A DNA stretch of 64,000 bases from Alphaproteobacteria bacterium (GTDB taxonomy: Bacteria; Pseudomonadota; Alphaproteobacteria; Caulobacterales; Maricaulaceae), in contig JAJRSJ010000027.1 in NCBI GenBank assembly GCA_024278855.1, positions 124,001 through 188,000 on the forward strand, read 5' to 3'. The position numbers and the translations under genes were made by a program. The notes under the pieces are model-generated. The model worked only from the letters and a program-made list of their open reading frames with translations, did no database searches and was not told where the DNA came from. The stretch's first letter is position 1. Each line of letters begins with the position of its first letter. Below are positions 27,929 to 35,716 of this stretch, piece by piece.

Positions 27929-29530
27929 ATGAGTTTTGACGGCATTCCGGTTTATAAGAAAAAAACCTATAAAAAATCTGCCGAATTATCCGGCGCGGCA
28001 CCAAAGAAGCACGATTTTATCGTGGTTGGTTCCGGGCCGATCGGTTTGGCAGCAGCTCTGGCTATGGCTCGTAAAGGCCATAAAGTCATCATTGTAACCG
28101 CATTTGATTTCGTGCCTGCGGGCAGTAAAGGCATTTGTTATTCCAAGGAAGCTTTGGACATTTTTGACCAGCTCGGCGTCGGTGAACGTATTGTCGACAA
28201 AGGTGTGATTTGGAATGTTGGCAAGGTATTTTGGGGGGAAAGCACTGATCCGGTTTACCAATTTGATATGCTGCCGGTCAAAGATCAGAAAAATCCGGGT
28301 TTCGTCAATATTCAACAATATTATGTTGAAGACTATTTGGTCGATGCCCTTGAGAAAATGGATAATGTCGATATTCGCTGGGGCCATAAGGTCAGCGGTA
28401 TTGATACACGTGACGACGGAGCCACCCTGACCATAACTACACGGGACGGTGATTATCAACTGGATACGGATTATGTCATTGCCTGCGACGGCTCTAAATC
28501 CACCATTCGCGATTTGATGGGGCTGGATTTTGCGGGCCGGATTTTTGAAGACAGCTTCCTGATCGCCGATGTAAAGTTTAAGCAAAGCCGACCTTCAGAG
28601 CGCTGGTTCTGGTTTGACCCGCCCTTTAACCAAGGCCGCACCGCGCTGTTGCATAAACAACCGGACGATATCTGGCGGCTCGACTTTCAACTGGGTTGGG
28701 AAGTTGACCGCGAAGAAGCCATAAAGCCGGAAAATGTCGCGCCCTTTATCAAAGGACTGCTCGGCGAAGACACCGAATACGAAGAAGACTGGATGAGCAT
28801 TTATACATTCCAGTGCCGGCGCATGGCGCGTTTCGTTCACGGGCGCGTGATTTTCGCCGGCGACGCCGCCCATCAGGTTAGTCCGTTCGGGGCGCGCGGT
28901 GCCAATAGCGGCCTGCCTGATATTCAAAATCTGTGTTGGAAACTGGATTTGATCTTGCGCGGGCAAGCACCTGAAAGCCTGTTGGAAAGCTATAATATTG
29001 AGCGCACCCAGGGCGCGGACGAAAACATCTTAAACTCGACCCGCTCAACGGATTTCATCACGCCAAAGTCGGAAACCTCAACCATTTTCAGGGATGCCGT
29101 CCTTGAAATGGCTGGCGAACATGAATTCGCCCGGCCTTTCGTTAATTCCGGTCGTTTGTCCGCCCCGACCCCTTATCATATTAGCCCTTTGTCCACACCA
29201 GACGGCACTGAATTCGCCCAAGGCCCAAAACCGGGCCATGTGTGTGTTGATGCCCCCATCGTACAAGACGGGAAAGATGGATGGCTGTTAGAAAGCCTCG
29301 GCAATGAATTTACCCTCTTGTATTTTGGCGACACCCCGCCGCAGACCAAGATCAAAACTCTGGTTTTGCCAAATACGGGCCTGGCTAGCGACCGCTACGG
29401 CGCCAATACCAGTTATCTTGTCCGGCCAGATAACATTGTTGCCGCAAGATGGGCGCATGCCAATACCCAAAATGCAAATACCCAAGATGTAGAGCGCGCC
29501 TATAAGCGCGCACTCGGCGAGGAGGCCTAA
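27929..29530 (+). CDS. FAD-dependent aromatic-ring monooxygenase (MhpA/PheA-like)
   Basis: Class A flavoprotein hydroxylase of 533 residues. It has the Rossmann GSGPIGLAAALAMARKGH (about 33-50), a DG motif as CDGSKSTIRDLMG, and the GD motif FAGDAAHQVSPFGARGANSG. A thioredoxin-like C-terminal domain of about 130 residues follows. The family adds one oxygen to phenolic rings using NAD(P)H and O2. It lies 3 bases before a DUF2783 gene, a common pairing. The exact substrate is not readable. Confidence 0.9.
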   Translation: MSFDGIPVYKKKTYKKSAELSGAAPKKHDFIVVGSGPIGLAAALAMARKGHKVIIVTAFDFVPAGSKGICYSKEALDIFDQLGVGERIVDKGVIWNVGKVFWGESTDPVYQFDMLPVKDQKNPGFVNIQQYYVEDYLVDALEKMDNVDIRWGHKVSGIDTRDDGATLTITTRDGDYQLDTDYVIACDGSKSTIRDLMGLDFAGRIFEDSFLIADVKFKQSRPSERWFWFDPPFNQGRTALLHKQPDDIWRLDFQLGWEVDREEAIKPENVAPFIKGLLGEDTEYEEDWMSIYTFQCRRMARFVHGRVIFAGDAAHQVSPFGARGANSGLPDIQNLCWKLDLILRGQAPESLLESYNIERTQGADENILNSTRSTDFITPKSETSTIFRDAVLEMAGEHEFARPFVNSGRLSAPTPYHISPLSTPDGTEFAQGPKPGHVCVDAPIVQDGKDGWLLESLGNEFTLLYFGDTPPQTKIKTLVLPNTGLASDRYGANTSYLVRPDNIVAARWAHANTQNANTQDVERAYKRALGEEA

Positions 29531-29533
29531 ACC

Positions 29534-29731
29534 GTGACAAATCAGCAAACACTAATGACCAAACCCAATATGCCCGACCACGACGATATTTACGAAGCCT
29601 TGATCGACGCCCACGACGGATTATCCTTGCAACAAAGCATGAAGCTAAATGCTAAACTGATCTTGTTACTGGCCAATCACATTGGCTGTAAGGACATATT
29701 GCTTGAAGCGGTAGAACAAGCCAAGCCTTGA
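29534..29731 (+). CDS. DUF2783 domain protein
   Basis: A 65-residue protein starting at GTG, with the pattern DHDDIYEALIDAHDGLSLQQS and LNAKLILLLANHIGC, which I recognise as DUF2783. The family's role is unknown, but it is often encoded directly after FAD monooxygenases such as the one here, so it may be an accessory subunit. Last gene of the plus arm. Confidence 0.75.
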   Translation: MTNQQTLMTKPNMPDHDDIYEALIDAHDGLSLQQSMKLNAKLILLLANHIGCKDILLEAVEQAKP

Positions 29732-29761
29732 CCATAATACATCTAGGGCATCCTAAATCTA

Positions 29762-30124
29762 TTAGGCGGCTATAAGCTTTTCCACCTCGCCGACCAATTG
29801 GCGTAAATGTATGGGTTTTGACAAAACTTTGGCGTCAGCAGACGTATCAGCACTGTTTTTGGCGACAGCGGCAAAGCCGGTAATAAACATGATTTTAATG
29901 CCAGGTGACAATATTTCCGCCTGCTTGGCCAGTTCAACCCCGTCGAGGCCCGGCATCATAATATCCGTAAGCAATAAATCAAATGCACCGTCGGCAAATT
30001 TCAAAGCCCGCAGAGCCCGCTCCCCGTCGGAACAGGCTATGACATGATGTCCGGCTTTTTCCAGTGCTTTTTAGAAGAACCGACGCATTGCATCATCATC
30101 CTCGGCGTATAAAATCGTTGCCAT
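29762..30124 (-). pseudogene. cpdR: CpdR-like response regulator with an early in-frame TAA
   Basis: Single-domain receiver of 120 codons. The beginning MATILYAEDDDAMRRFF has the acidic pocket (EDDD); LLLTDIMMPGLDG gives the phospho-acceptor Asp; FITGFAAV and KVLSKPIHLRQLV complete it. FITGFAAVA and the closing LVGEVEKLIAA are typical of CpdR, which controls ClpXP degradation of cell-cycle proteins in Alphaproteobacteria. Codon 18 is TAA (30071-30073), between RRFF and KALEKAGH, where homologues have a coding residue. The rest of the frame is clean. It could be a real nonsense mutation or a one-base error. Confidence 0.72.
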
Positions 30125-30282
30125 ACCACCCTTTATTGTTTTTGCTGTTGGATTGTCCCAAACGGCTTATATTGTTTTCATCACCGTTCTGGTTTAATAT
30201 GATACACAAACCGGAACAATAATCAAGATGTGCAGGATTCCCGCCAAGTGGGGAATAGGCCAGCTCAGTTAAGGAAGTGTGC

Positions 30283-31221
30283 ATGTGGCACGGGGAATAT
30301 CGACAAAATTATAAGACCCTAATGGTTTGCCAACGCCTGCAGTGCAAGCTCGACCGGTTGGCATTGGACGAAATTGGCACACCTGTTAGCCTGTTGCTAG
30401 CCGGCCAACCCAGCACACCTGTTGTCCTGTCGTCGCCCCATTGCGGGCGCAATTACCCAAAAGCTTTTCAGGCCCAAAGCCTATTGTCCTTATTTCAACT
30501 TCGCCAAAGCGAGGACTGTTATATTGACCACCTCCTAACCCCCCTACGCAAGCTTGGTATACCGTTTCTCAAGGCCAATTTCCCGCGCATACTTGTTGAT
30601 GTAAACCGAAGTGCGGATGAATACTCATTGCAAGCATTACACCATATGGGAGACGGTCGTCCACAACCTACACAGCGCGCCCGGCTCGGTTTTGGTGTCG
30701 TGCCAACCCGCCTGGGCCTGCATATGGATATCTACCCCCACGACATTTGTGCGGATCTAATAGGCTACAGATTAAAAACCCTATACCGCCCCTATCATGA
30801 CGCATTGAAAAATTTGCTGCATAGCGCCAAAGATCAGTGTGGGCATGCGGTTTTACTGGATTGCCATTCCATGCCGGGGTCGGACCAAAGCGGCGAAAAG
30901 CGGACAGATATTGTCTTGGGCAACCGATACGGGGCCGCTTGCCGCCCCAAGACCATTGCGTTTATCGAACATGTATTCACAAGTCTGGGCTATAGGGTTA
31001 GGCGCAATGACCCTTATGCGGGCGGGTTTATTACCGAACATTACGGGCGACCACATATGAATATTGAAGCCGTGCAAATCGAGATTAACAAAGATTTATA
31101 TCTAAATCCGCTCAGTTTGGAAAAGAATGAAGGTTGGGACAAGCTGACGAATAATATGCAAACCGCCATTGTGCAGATCAATAATTACTTTGCTGCACGA
31201 GACACGGTCGCCGCTCAATAA
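30283..31221 (+). CDS. N-formylglutamate amidohydrolase
   Basis: Enzyme of 312 residues in the family that releases formate and glutamate from N-formylglutamate (histidine degradation). Visible features are VLSSPHCGRNYP near the start, the central DVNRSADEY, LLDCHSMPG and the end-region AVQIEINKDLYL. I chose the ATG at 30283, seven bases after AAGGAAG; a GTG at 30277 is in frame. The neighbourhood with a CpdR-type receiver is one I recall from other Alphaproteobacteria. No other hut gene is present, so the role may be broader deformylation. Confidence 0.85.
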   Translation: MWHGEYRQNYKTLMVCQRLQCKLDRLALDEIGTPVSLLLAGQPSTPVVLSSPHCGRNYPKAFQAQSLLSLFQLRQSEDCYIDHLLTPLRKLGIPFLKANFPRILVDVNRSADEYSLQALHHMGDGRPQPTQRARLGFGVVPTRLGLHMDIYPHDICADLIGYRLKTLYRPYHDALKNLLHSAKDQCGHAVLLDCHSMPGSDQSGEKRTDIVLGNRYGAACRPKTIAFIEHVFTSLGYRVRRNDPYAGGFITEHYGRPHMNIEAVQIEINKDLYLNPLSLEKNEGWDKLTNNMQTAIVQINNYFAARDTVAAQ

Positions 31222-31235
31222 AGCACACAAAAAAA

Positions 31236-31256
31236 GGCCACACTATAAGTGTGGCC
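31236..31256 (-). terminator. rho-independent terminator
   Basis: Perfect 9-bp stem GGCCACACT/AGTGTGGCC with a three-base loop. A run of eight A lies at 31228-31235, so on the minus strand the hairpin is followed by eight T: a classical terminator for the oxidase/acetyltransferase transcript. It may also stop the plus-strand amidohydrolase transcript, which ends at 31221. Confidence 0.8.
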
Positions 31257-31344
31257 AGTTTGAGGGGGAAGGTAGCTGTCGCTACACCTTGAATATGGGG
31301 TACGCATATAAATGCGCAAGCTATGTGAATGAATTGTAATATAT

Positions 31345-31923
31345 CTAATCCGTTGTCAGGCGGCCATAGATCAAATGATCTTGCCAACGCCCATCAACTT
31401 TCAGATATGACCTGGCCTTGCCTTCTAAAACAAAGCCTGTGCCCTCCAGTAATTTGATAGATGCATGATTGTTTTCCTGTACGGCAGCCGTGAGCCGGTG
31501 CAGGCCGAGATCTTCAAAAGCAAAACGTGTAACAGCTCTGACCGAGGCGCGGGCATAGCCTTGGCGGGCAAAATCACGCCCGACCCAATAGCCGATATGT
31601 GCAGATTGCAACGAGCCTCGTTTCACCGACGTCAAATTACAAGCGCCCACCAGGCGGCTATTGTTGCCACTGCGAAACACATGGAACGGATAGGCGGTAT
31701 CATTAGAAATCATGGTTTTAAATTGCGCTAAACGGGCTTTGTAGGCGTGGCGGGATAGATGGGCTTCTTTCCAGCTTGGCTCCCACGGTTGCAGAAAATC
31801 CCGGTTGGCGCGGCGCAACTCTACCCAATATTCAAAATCAGCCCACGCAGGAACCCGCAAATGCACGCCGCCGCCCGCACAGGGTTCAAACAATGGTTTT
31901 GGTATTTGGCCGCGCTTGGACAT
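31345..31923 (-). CDS. GNAT acetyltransferase of the RimJ/RimL type
   Basis: N-acetyltransferase of 192 residues. LRVPAWADFEYWVELRRANR begins the GNAT fold, IGYWVGRDFARQGYA holds the acetyl-CoA loop (R/Q-x-x-G-x-A type), and GLHRLTAAVQENNHASIKLL is the signature of ribosomal-protein (RimJ-like) acetyltransferases. It follows SURF1 by four bases and so closes the oxidase operon; there is no evident functional link to respiration. Confidence 0.87.
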   Translation of the reverse strand: MSKRGQIPKPLFEPCAGGGVHLRVPAWADFEYWVELRRANRDFLQPWEPSWKEAHLSRHAYKARLAQFKTMISNDTAYPFHVFRSGNNSRLVGACNLTSVKRGSLQSAHIGYWVGRDFARQGYARASVRAVTRFAFEDLGLHRLTAAVQENNHASIKLLEGTGFVLEGKARSYLKVDGRWQDHLIYGRLTTD

Positions 31924-31927
31924 ACCC

Positions 31928-32692
31928 TTATCTCTCTAAATACAGCCGCCCGGCCCGTTTATGGATAAGCAGGTATATGACCAGTAATATAAAGATAAAG
32001 CTATACCAAGTCAGCATGTAATCAAGGTGATTGTTAGCAATCTCGGGAATGCGGACGGGAAGCTCTGAAGCCGTCTCCACACCAAAAACCTGGTCAATAA
32101 AATAAGCGGTTTCTATCTCATTTTTGGCGTCACCTTTTGGGTCATTTTTTGGCCCGGCCCAATTTATAATTTCAGGGTTGGCGTTAAACACGAACCAGCG
32201 GTTTGTCTCCGGGTTGTTTTTCGGCATAAACCGGGTTGTCATATCCGGTATGCGGACATAGCCCACGATTTTTTCTTGGCCGGTTTTCAGATCTGGCGGC
32301 GCGTTTTTTTGCGCGTCCGTAAATTTGTGGGTAGCCACATAGGCAGTTTTATCATCGGCTCTATAGGGTTGGTAAAGCTGCCAGAAAAACCGTTTGCCGT
32401 CCGAGCGCGACACATGAAATGGCTGACCATTGTTGATCTGTGGCCTAACGAAACGCCCGTCCAGCTCTATCCGGCGAAAATCCAGCGGGTGGCCGGCGGC
32501 TAGCAAAAGACTGGCTTGCGACAGGCTGGTTAACGGCGCCGCATTGGCCGCTTGGTCAATTTGAATAATGAGGTCGGTTTTCCAAAGCAGGCGTTTGTAT
32601 TGCCAAGTCCCCAAAGTAGCCAAAATGGCAAAACAGATAAGCACCGCAATGCTCAAGCCCGGCATGGGTTTGAATTTAATTCGCATGGTCAA
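31928..32692 (-). CDS. SURF1-family cytochrome oxidase assembly protein
   Basis: A 254-residue inner-membrane protein with one helix at each end (LSIAVLICFAILATLGTWQYKR and HLDYMLTWYSFIFILLVIYLLIH). It helps insert heme a into subunit I. The typical GTWQ.KR and PxxxNxHxxYxxTWY-like C-terminal motif (PEIANNHLDYMLTWY) support SURF1. Placement after ctaE is standard in Alphaproteobacteria. Confidence 0.88.
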   Translation of the reverse strand: MTMRIKFKPMPGLSIAVLICFAILATLGTWQYKRLLWKTDLIIQIDQAANAAPLTSLSQASLLLAAGHPLDFRRIELDGRFVRPQINNGQPFHVSRSDGKRFFWQLYQPYRADDKTAYVATHKFTDAQKNAPPDLKTGQEKIVGYVRIPDMTTRFMPKNNPETNRWFVFNANPEIINWAGPKNDPKGDAKNEIETAYFIDQVFGVETASELPVRIPEIANNHLDYMLTWYSFIFILLVIYLLIHKRAGRLYLER

Positions 32693-32786
32693 CCTCGAAA
32701 TATATCATGCCCGCTTAAAACCATTTGGGCACCAGTTCGCAAACCAGTGCCCATATATTTGGTTTCATCTCTCATAAGGTTTTGCG

Positions 32787-33746
32787 CTAGTTCAGAGCAA
32801 ATACCACATAGACGAATGTGAACAGGAACAGCCAGACCACATCAACGAAATGCCAATACCAAGCGGCAGCTTCAAAACCGAAATGCTGGTCTGATTTCAA
32901 ATTTCCACGAGCGGCGCGCAGCCACATCACAAACAAGAAGATTGTCCCGATAATGACGTGTAGGCCATGAAAGCCTGTTGCCAAGAAAAAGGTGGAGCCG
33001 TAAATATTACTGTCGAGCCAATTGGTCTCGGTCATACGGTGACCGTAGGCTTCGACATATTCAACGACTTGCACATAGGTAAAGACCAGACCTAAGACAA
33101 TGGTCAGGGCCAGTCCCCAATAGACGGATTTTTGCTTATTTTCGATCAAGGCATGATGGGCCCAGGTCAAGGTCACACCCGACAGCAATAACAGCAATGT
33201 ATTGATCAAGGGAAGGTCCCAAGCATTGATGGTGGTGATGGCATGACCACCAGCATTTACGCCAAAGCCTTCCGCGTAGGACGCGGCGTTTTCCAATATA
33301 TCAGGGTTCCAACTGGCGCGAACTTCGTGGAACAAGACAAATTCGAAAAACATCCAGAACCAGGCTACGAAAAACATCACTTCTTGCATCAAAAACATAA
33401 TCATGCCGTAACGCATCCCGATTTGCACAACCGGTGTGTGGTCGCCCTGCTCGCCCTCTTTGATCATGTCGAGCCACCAGCCAATCATAACCGCCGCTCC
33501 CATGAGCAAGCCGAGAACTATGAATATCCAGCCACCATTGGAAACTTTATCCGGGCCAAACATATCCATGCCGCGCGAAAACAAAAACTCCATCATACCG
33601 TTAGGGTTTTCAGTGGAGCGCGGATGTAAGCCGGCGAAAAACACCACCATGCCCAAGCCCCATACCAATGTCGCAACGCCAGAGAAAAATGGCCACGGAC
33701 TTGGGTTTACCAGATGATAATCGTGTTCTACTGCATGATCGGACAT
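32787..33746 (-). CDS. ctaE: cytochrome c oxidase subunit III
   Basis: Integral membrane subunit of 319 residues with seven helices. The start (HDYHLVNPSPWPFF-like) and the segments VMFFVAWFWMFFEFVLF, FFLATGFHGLHVIIGT and FGFEAAAWYWHFVDVVWLFLF are diagnostic. The first loop is longer than usual, about 30-40 residues around GMDMFGPDKVSNGG. It follows ctaG with touching start and stop. Confidence 0.95.
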   Translation of the reverse strand: MSDHAVEHDYHLVNPSPWPFFSGVATLVWGLGMVVFFAGLHPRSTENPNGMMEFLFSRGMDMFGPDKVSNGGWIFIVLGLLMGAAVMIGWWLDMIKEGEQGDHTPVVQIGMRYGMIMFLMQEVMFFVAWFWMFFEFVLFHEVRASWNPDILENAASYAEGFGVNAGGHAITTINAWDLPLINTLLLLLSGVTLTWAHHALIENKQKSVYWGLALTIVLGLVFTYVQVVEYVEAYGHRMTETNWLDSNIYGSTFFLATGFHGLHVIIGTIFLFVMWLRAARGNLKSDQHFGFEAAAWYWHFVDVVWLFLFTFVYVVFALN

Positions 33747-34489
33747 TAGCCCCTCCCTTGAGTGTCTTGTTTGTCTTGACGCTCTACTACAGGCGTCTTG
33801 ATTTGTTGTGTTGGTTTGTTGTTCGCTTTGCGCTCAATTGCTTCCAGCTTTTCAAGTTGAGCTTGGCGCTGCACGGACGTGTTGGCATTTTTGGTCGGCG
33901 CGTCTACTTTATGAAAAGTATAAGACAGTGTGATGGTTTTTATTTCGTCCAACCGCCAGTTTTTATGCATTTCCGGATCAACGAAAAACAACACCGGCAT
34001 GGCAACCTGCTCGCCCGGCTCTAATTTTTGTTCCGTAAAGCAGAAACATTCAATTTTGGAAAAATACGGCGCCGCTTTTATGGGCGTCACATTATAGCTC
34101 GCCGTGCCGACAATTGCGGTATCACTGTCGTTGCGAGCGGTATAATAAGCCAAAGCATTTTGCCCAAGCTTAACCGTCATGGCTACATCATCGGGCTTGA
34201 ACGTCCAACCAAGATCGCTTGCAACATTGGCGTCAAACCGGACTTTGATCTGGCGTTCCAAAATTTGCGTGCTGATATTCTCGGCGACCCGTGTCGTACC
34301 CCCATAGCCGGTTACCCGACAAAACGCGTCATAAAGCGGCTTGGAAGCAAAACCAAGCCCCAACATGGCCAAGGCCGTCACACTCAGCGACACCACAACT
34401 TTCCTGTTGGCGTTCCCTAGTTTATGTTTCAGGGGTTTATGTTTCAGGGGTTTATGTTTCAGGGGTTTATGTTCAGGGGTGTTTGTCAT
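33746..34489 (-). CDS. ctaG: cytochrome c oxidase assembly protein CtaG/Cox11
   Basis: Membrane-anchored periplasmic copper chaperone for the CuB site, 247 residues. One helix (VVVSLSVTALAMLGLGFASKPLYDAFCRVTGYGG) is followed by an Ig-like domain with the copper motif ECFCFTEQ. I put the start at ATG 34489, one base after the CoxF-like stop; a TTG at 34498 is possible. The cytoplasmic N-terminus contains a four-fold HKPLK repeat encoded by 15-bp DNA repeats. The C-terminal tail is about 40 residues longer than usual and rich in Lys and Gln. Confidence 0.93.
   Translation of the reverse strand: MTNTPEHKPLKHKPLKHKPLKHKLGNANRKVVVSLSVTALAMLGLGFASKPLYDAFCRVTGYGGTTRVAENISTQILERQIKVRFDANVASDLGWTFKPDDVAMTVKLGQNALAYYTARNDSDTAIVGTASYNVTPIKAAPYFSKIECFCFTEQKLEPGEQVAMPVLFFVDPEMHKNWRLDEIKTITLSYTFHKVDAPTKNANTSVQRQAQLEKLEAIERKANNKPTQQIKTPVVERQDKQDTQGRG
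34421..34479. repeat. 15-bp tandem repeats within ctaG
   Basis: About four copies of TTTATGTTTCAGGGG (the last lacks one T-containing base). On the coding strand they encode repeated KHKPL in the N-terminal arm of CtaG. The repeats keep the frame. Confidence 0.85.
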
Positions 34490-34490
34490 A

Positions 34491-34652
34491 TTAGGCAAAT
34501 ACTCCCAGCCTGTATAACATGGTAAAAAACACCAGGGTCACGAAACCAAACAGGCTAGCGGCAATAGCAAAATTGCGTTTTTTACGCGCCGACAATTCTT
34601 CTGCACTTGGCTCGACATAGCCCAGGATTTCAGGGTTTTGTGGGTCACTCAT
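34491..34652 (-). CDS. CoxF-like small membrane protein
   Basis: A 53-residue protein that is easily missed. It begins MSDPQNPEILGYVEPSAEEL and has one predicted helix (FAIAASLFGFVTLVFFTMLY). A strong ribosome binding site, AGGAGATAC, precedes the ATG at 34652. Its position between ctaB and ctaG matches the small 'coxF' gene seen in alphaproteobacterial oxidase operons. The function is not known; probable assembly factor. Confidence 0.75.
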   Translation of the reverse strand: MSDPQNPEILGYVEPSAEELSARKKRNFAIAASLFGFVTLVFFTMLYRLGVFA

Positions 34653-34661
34653 ATGTATCTC

Positions 34662-35716
34662 CTACAACACTTGTCCGGCCGCAATAGCGCCGAACAGGGC
34701 AAATAAATAGACAATCGAATAGGCAAATAAATTCCGCGCACATTTTCGCCGAGCTGCACCCTATACAAAGACGCTTCGTCGAGCCCGCTCGCTTTATCCC
34801 CCGCATTGGAGCGCCAAACCCGGAAAGCCAAAACCAGAAATACCAAATTTAGCAAGCTGGCAACGCCTATATAGAGCGGCGAGCTGAGCGAGGTCGTGGC
34901 AATAAATCCACTAGCAACTACGAGCAAGACTGCATAAACATCAATCTGCAACCGGGTTGATTTTGCCCCCCGCACATTGGGCATCATTGGTATGCCTGCC
35001 TTGGCGTAATCGCCTTGCTTATACAGAGCCAAGGCCCAGAAATGCGGCGGCGTCCACAACAAGATGATGGCAAAAAGCAACAACGGCGCGGCTGTAATAC
35101 CGCCGCCTGCCGCTGCCCAACCGACCATTGGCGGCAAAGCCCCCGCTGCGCCGCCAATAACAATGTTCTGCGGGGTCTTGCGCTTGAGCCAGATTGAATA
35201 AATAACGAAATAGTAAAAAATTGTGAACGCCAAAAGCCCGGCGGCTAAATAATTGGATGCAGATGCCAAACCAAGCACCGAGACAAAGCTCATAACCACC
35301 CCAAAGGCAAGTACGCTGGACGGAGCCATTTTGCCGGCAGGCAGTGGGCGTTTGCGGGTACGGCTCATAATTGCGTCAATATCGCGGTCATACCACATAT
35401 TCAGCGCACCTGCCGCACCGGCGCCAATCGCAATAAAGAAAATAGACGCCGCCGCCAAAACCGGGTTTACGGAAGACGGGGCGGCGATGAAGCCAACCAT
35501 AGCCGTAAACACCACCAAGGACATCACCCTTGGCTTCATCAAAGCATAGTAATCGCCGGGACTGGCTGTTCCCAGTCCCACAAATGTAGATGCACTGGCT
35601 GTTCCCAGTCCCACAAATGTAGATGCACTGGCTGTTCCCGGCCCCACAGATGTAGACGCACTGGCTGTTCCCAACCCTGCTAGATCACTAGAATTATGGT
35701 GTACGGCTTCTGACAT
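34662..35716 (-). pseudogene. ctaB: protoheme IX farnesyltransferase (heme O synthase), frameshifted near the end
   Basis: Membrane enzyme that adds a farnesyl group to heme B for the oxidase. Visible are the NMWYDRDIDAIMSRTRKRPLP motif (Asp-rich prenyl site), the second YTLWLKRKTP-like loop (SIWLKRKTPQNIVIGG) and about eight helices. After ASLYR (34759-34761, GGG) the frame is lost: as written it ends in the unrelated LPCSALLRPDKCCRRYI. Adding one G restores GAARRKCARNLFAYSIVYLF and a stop at 34662-34664, just before coxF. The start ATG overlaps the ctaD stop (TAATG). An N-terminal extension holds 11-residue repeats. Probable sequence error or a late-frame mutation. Confidence 0.85.
35571..35696. 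repeat. 33-bp tandem repeats in the 5' part of ctaB
   Basis: Three full copies (35571-35603, 35604-35636, 35637-35669) and a partial fourth. The first two are identical; the third differs at a few bases. They encode repeats of GLGTASASTFV in the cytoplasmic N-terminal arm, which homologues lack. Confidence 0.88.
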
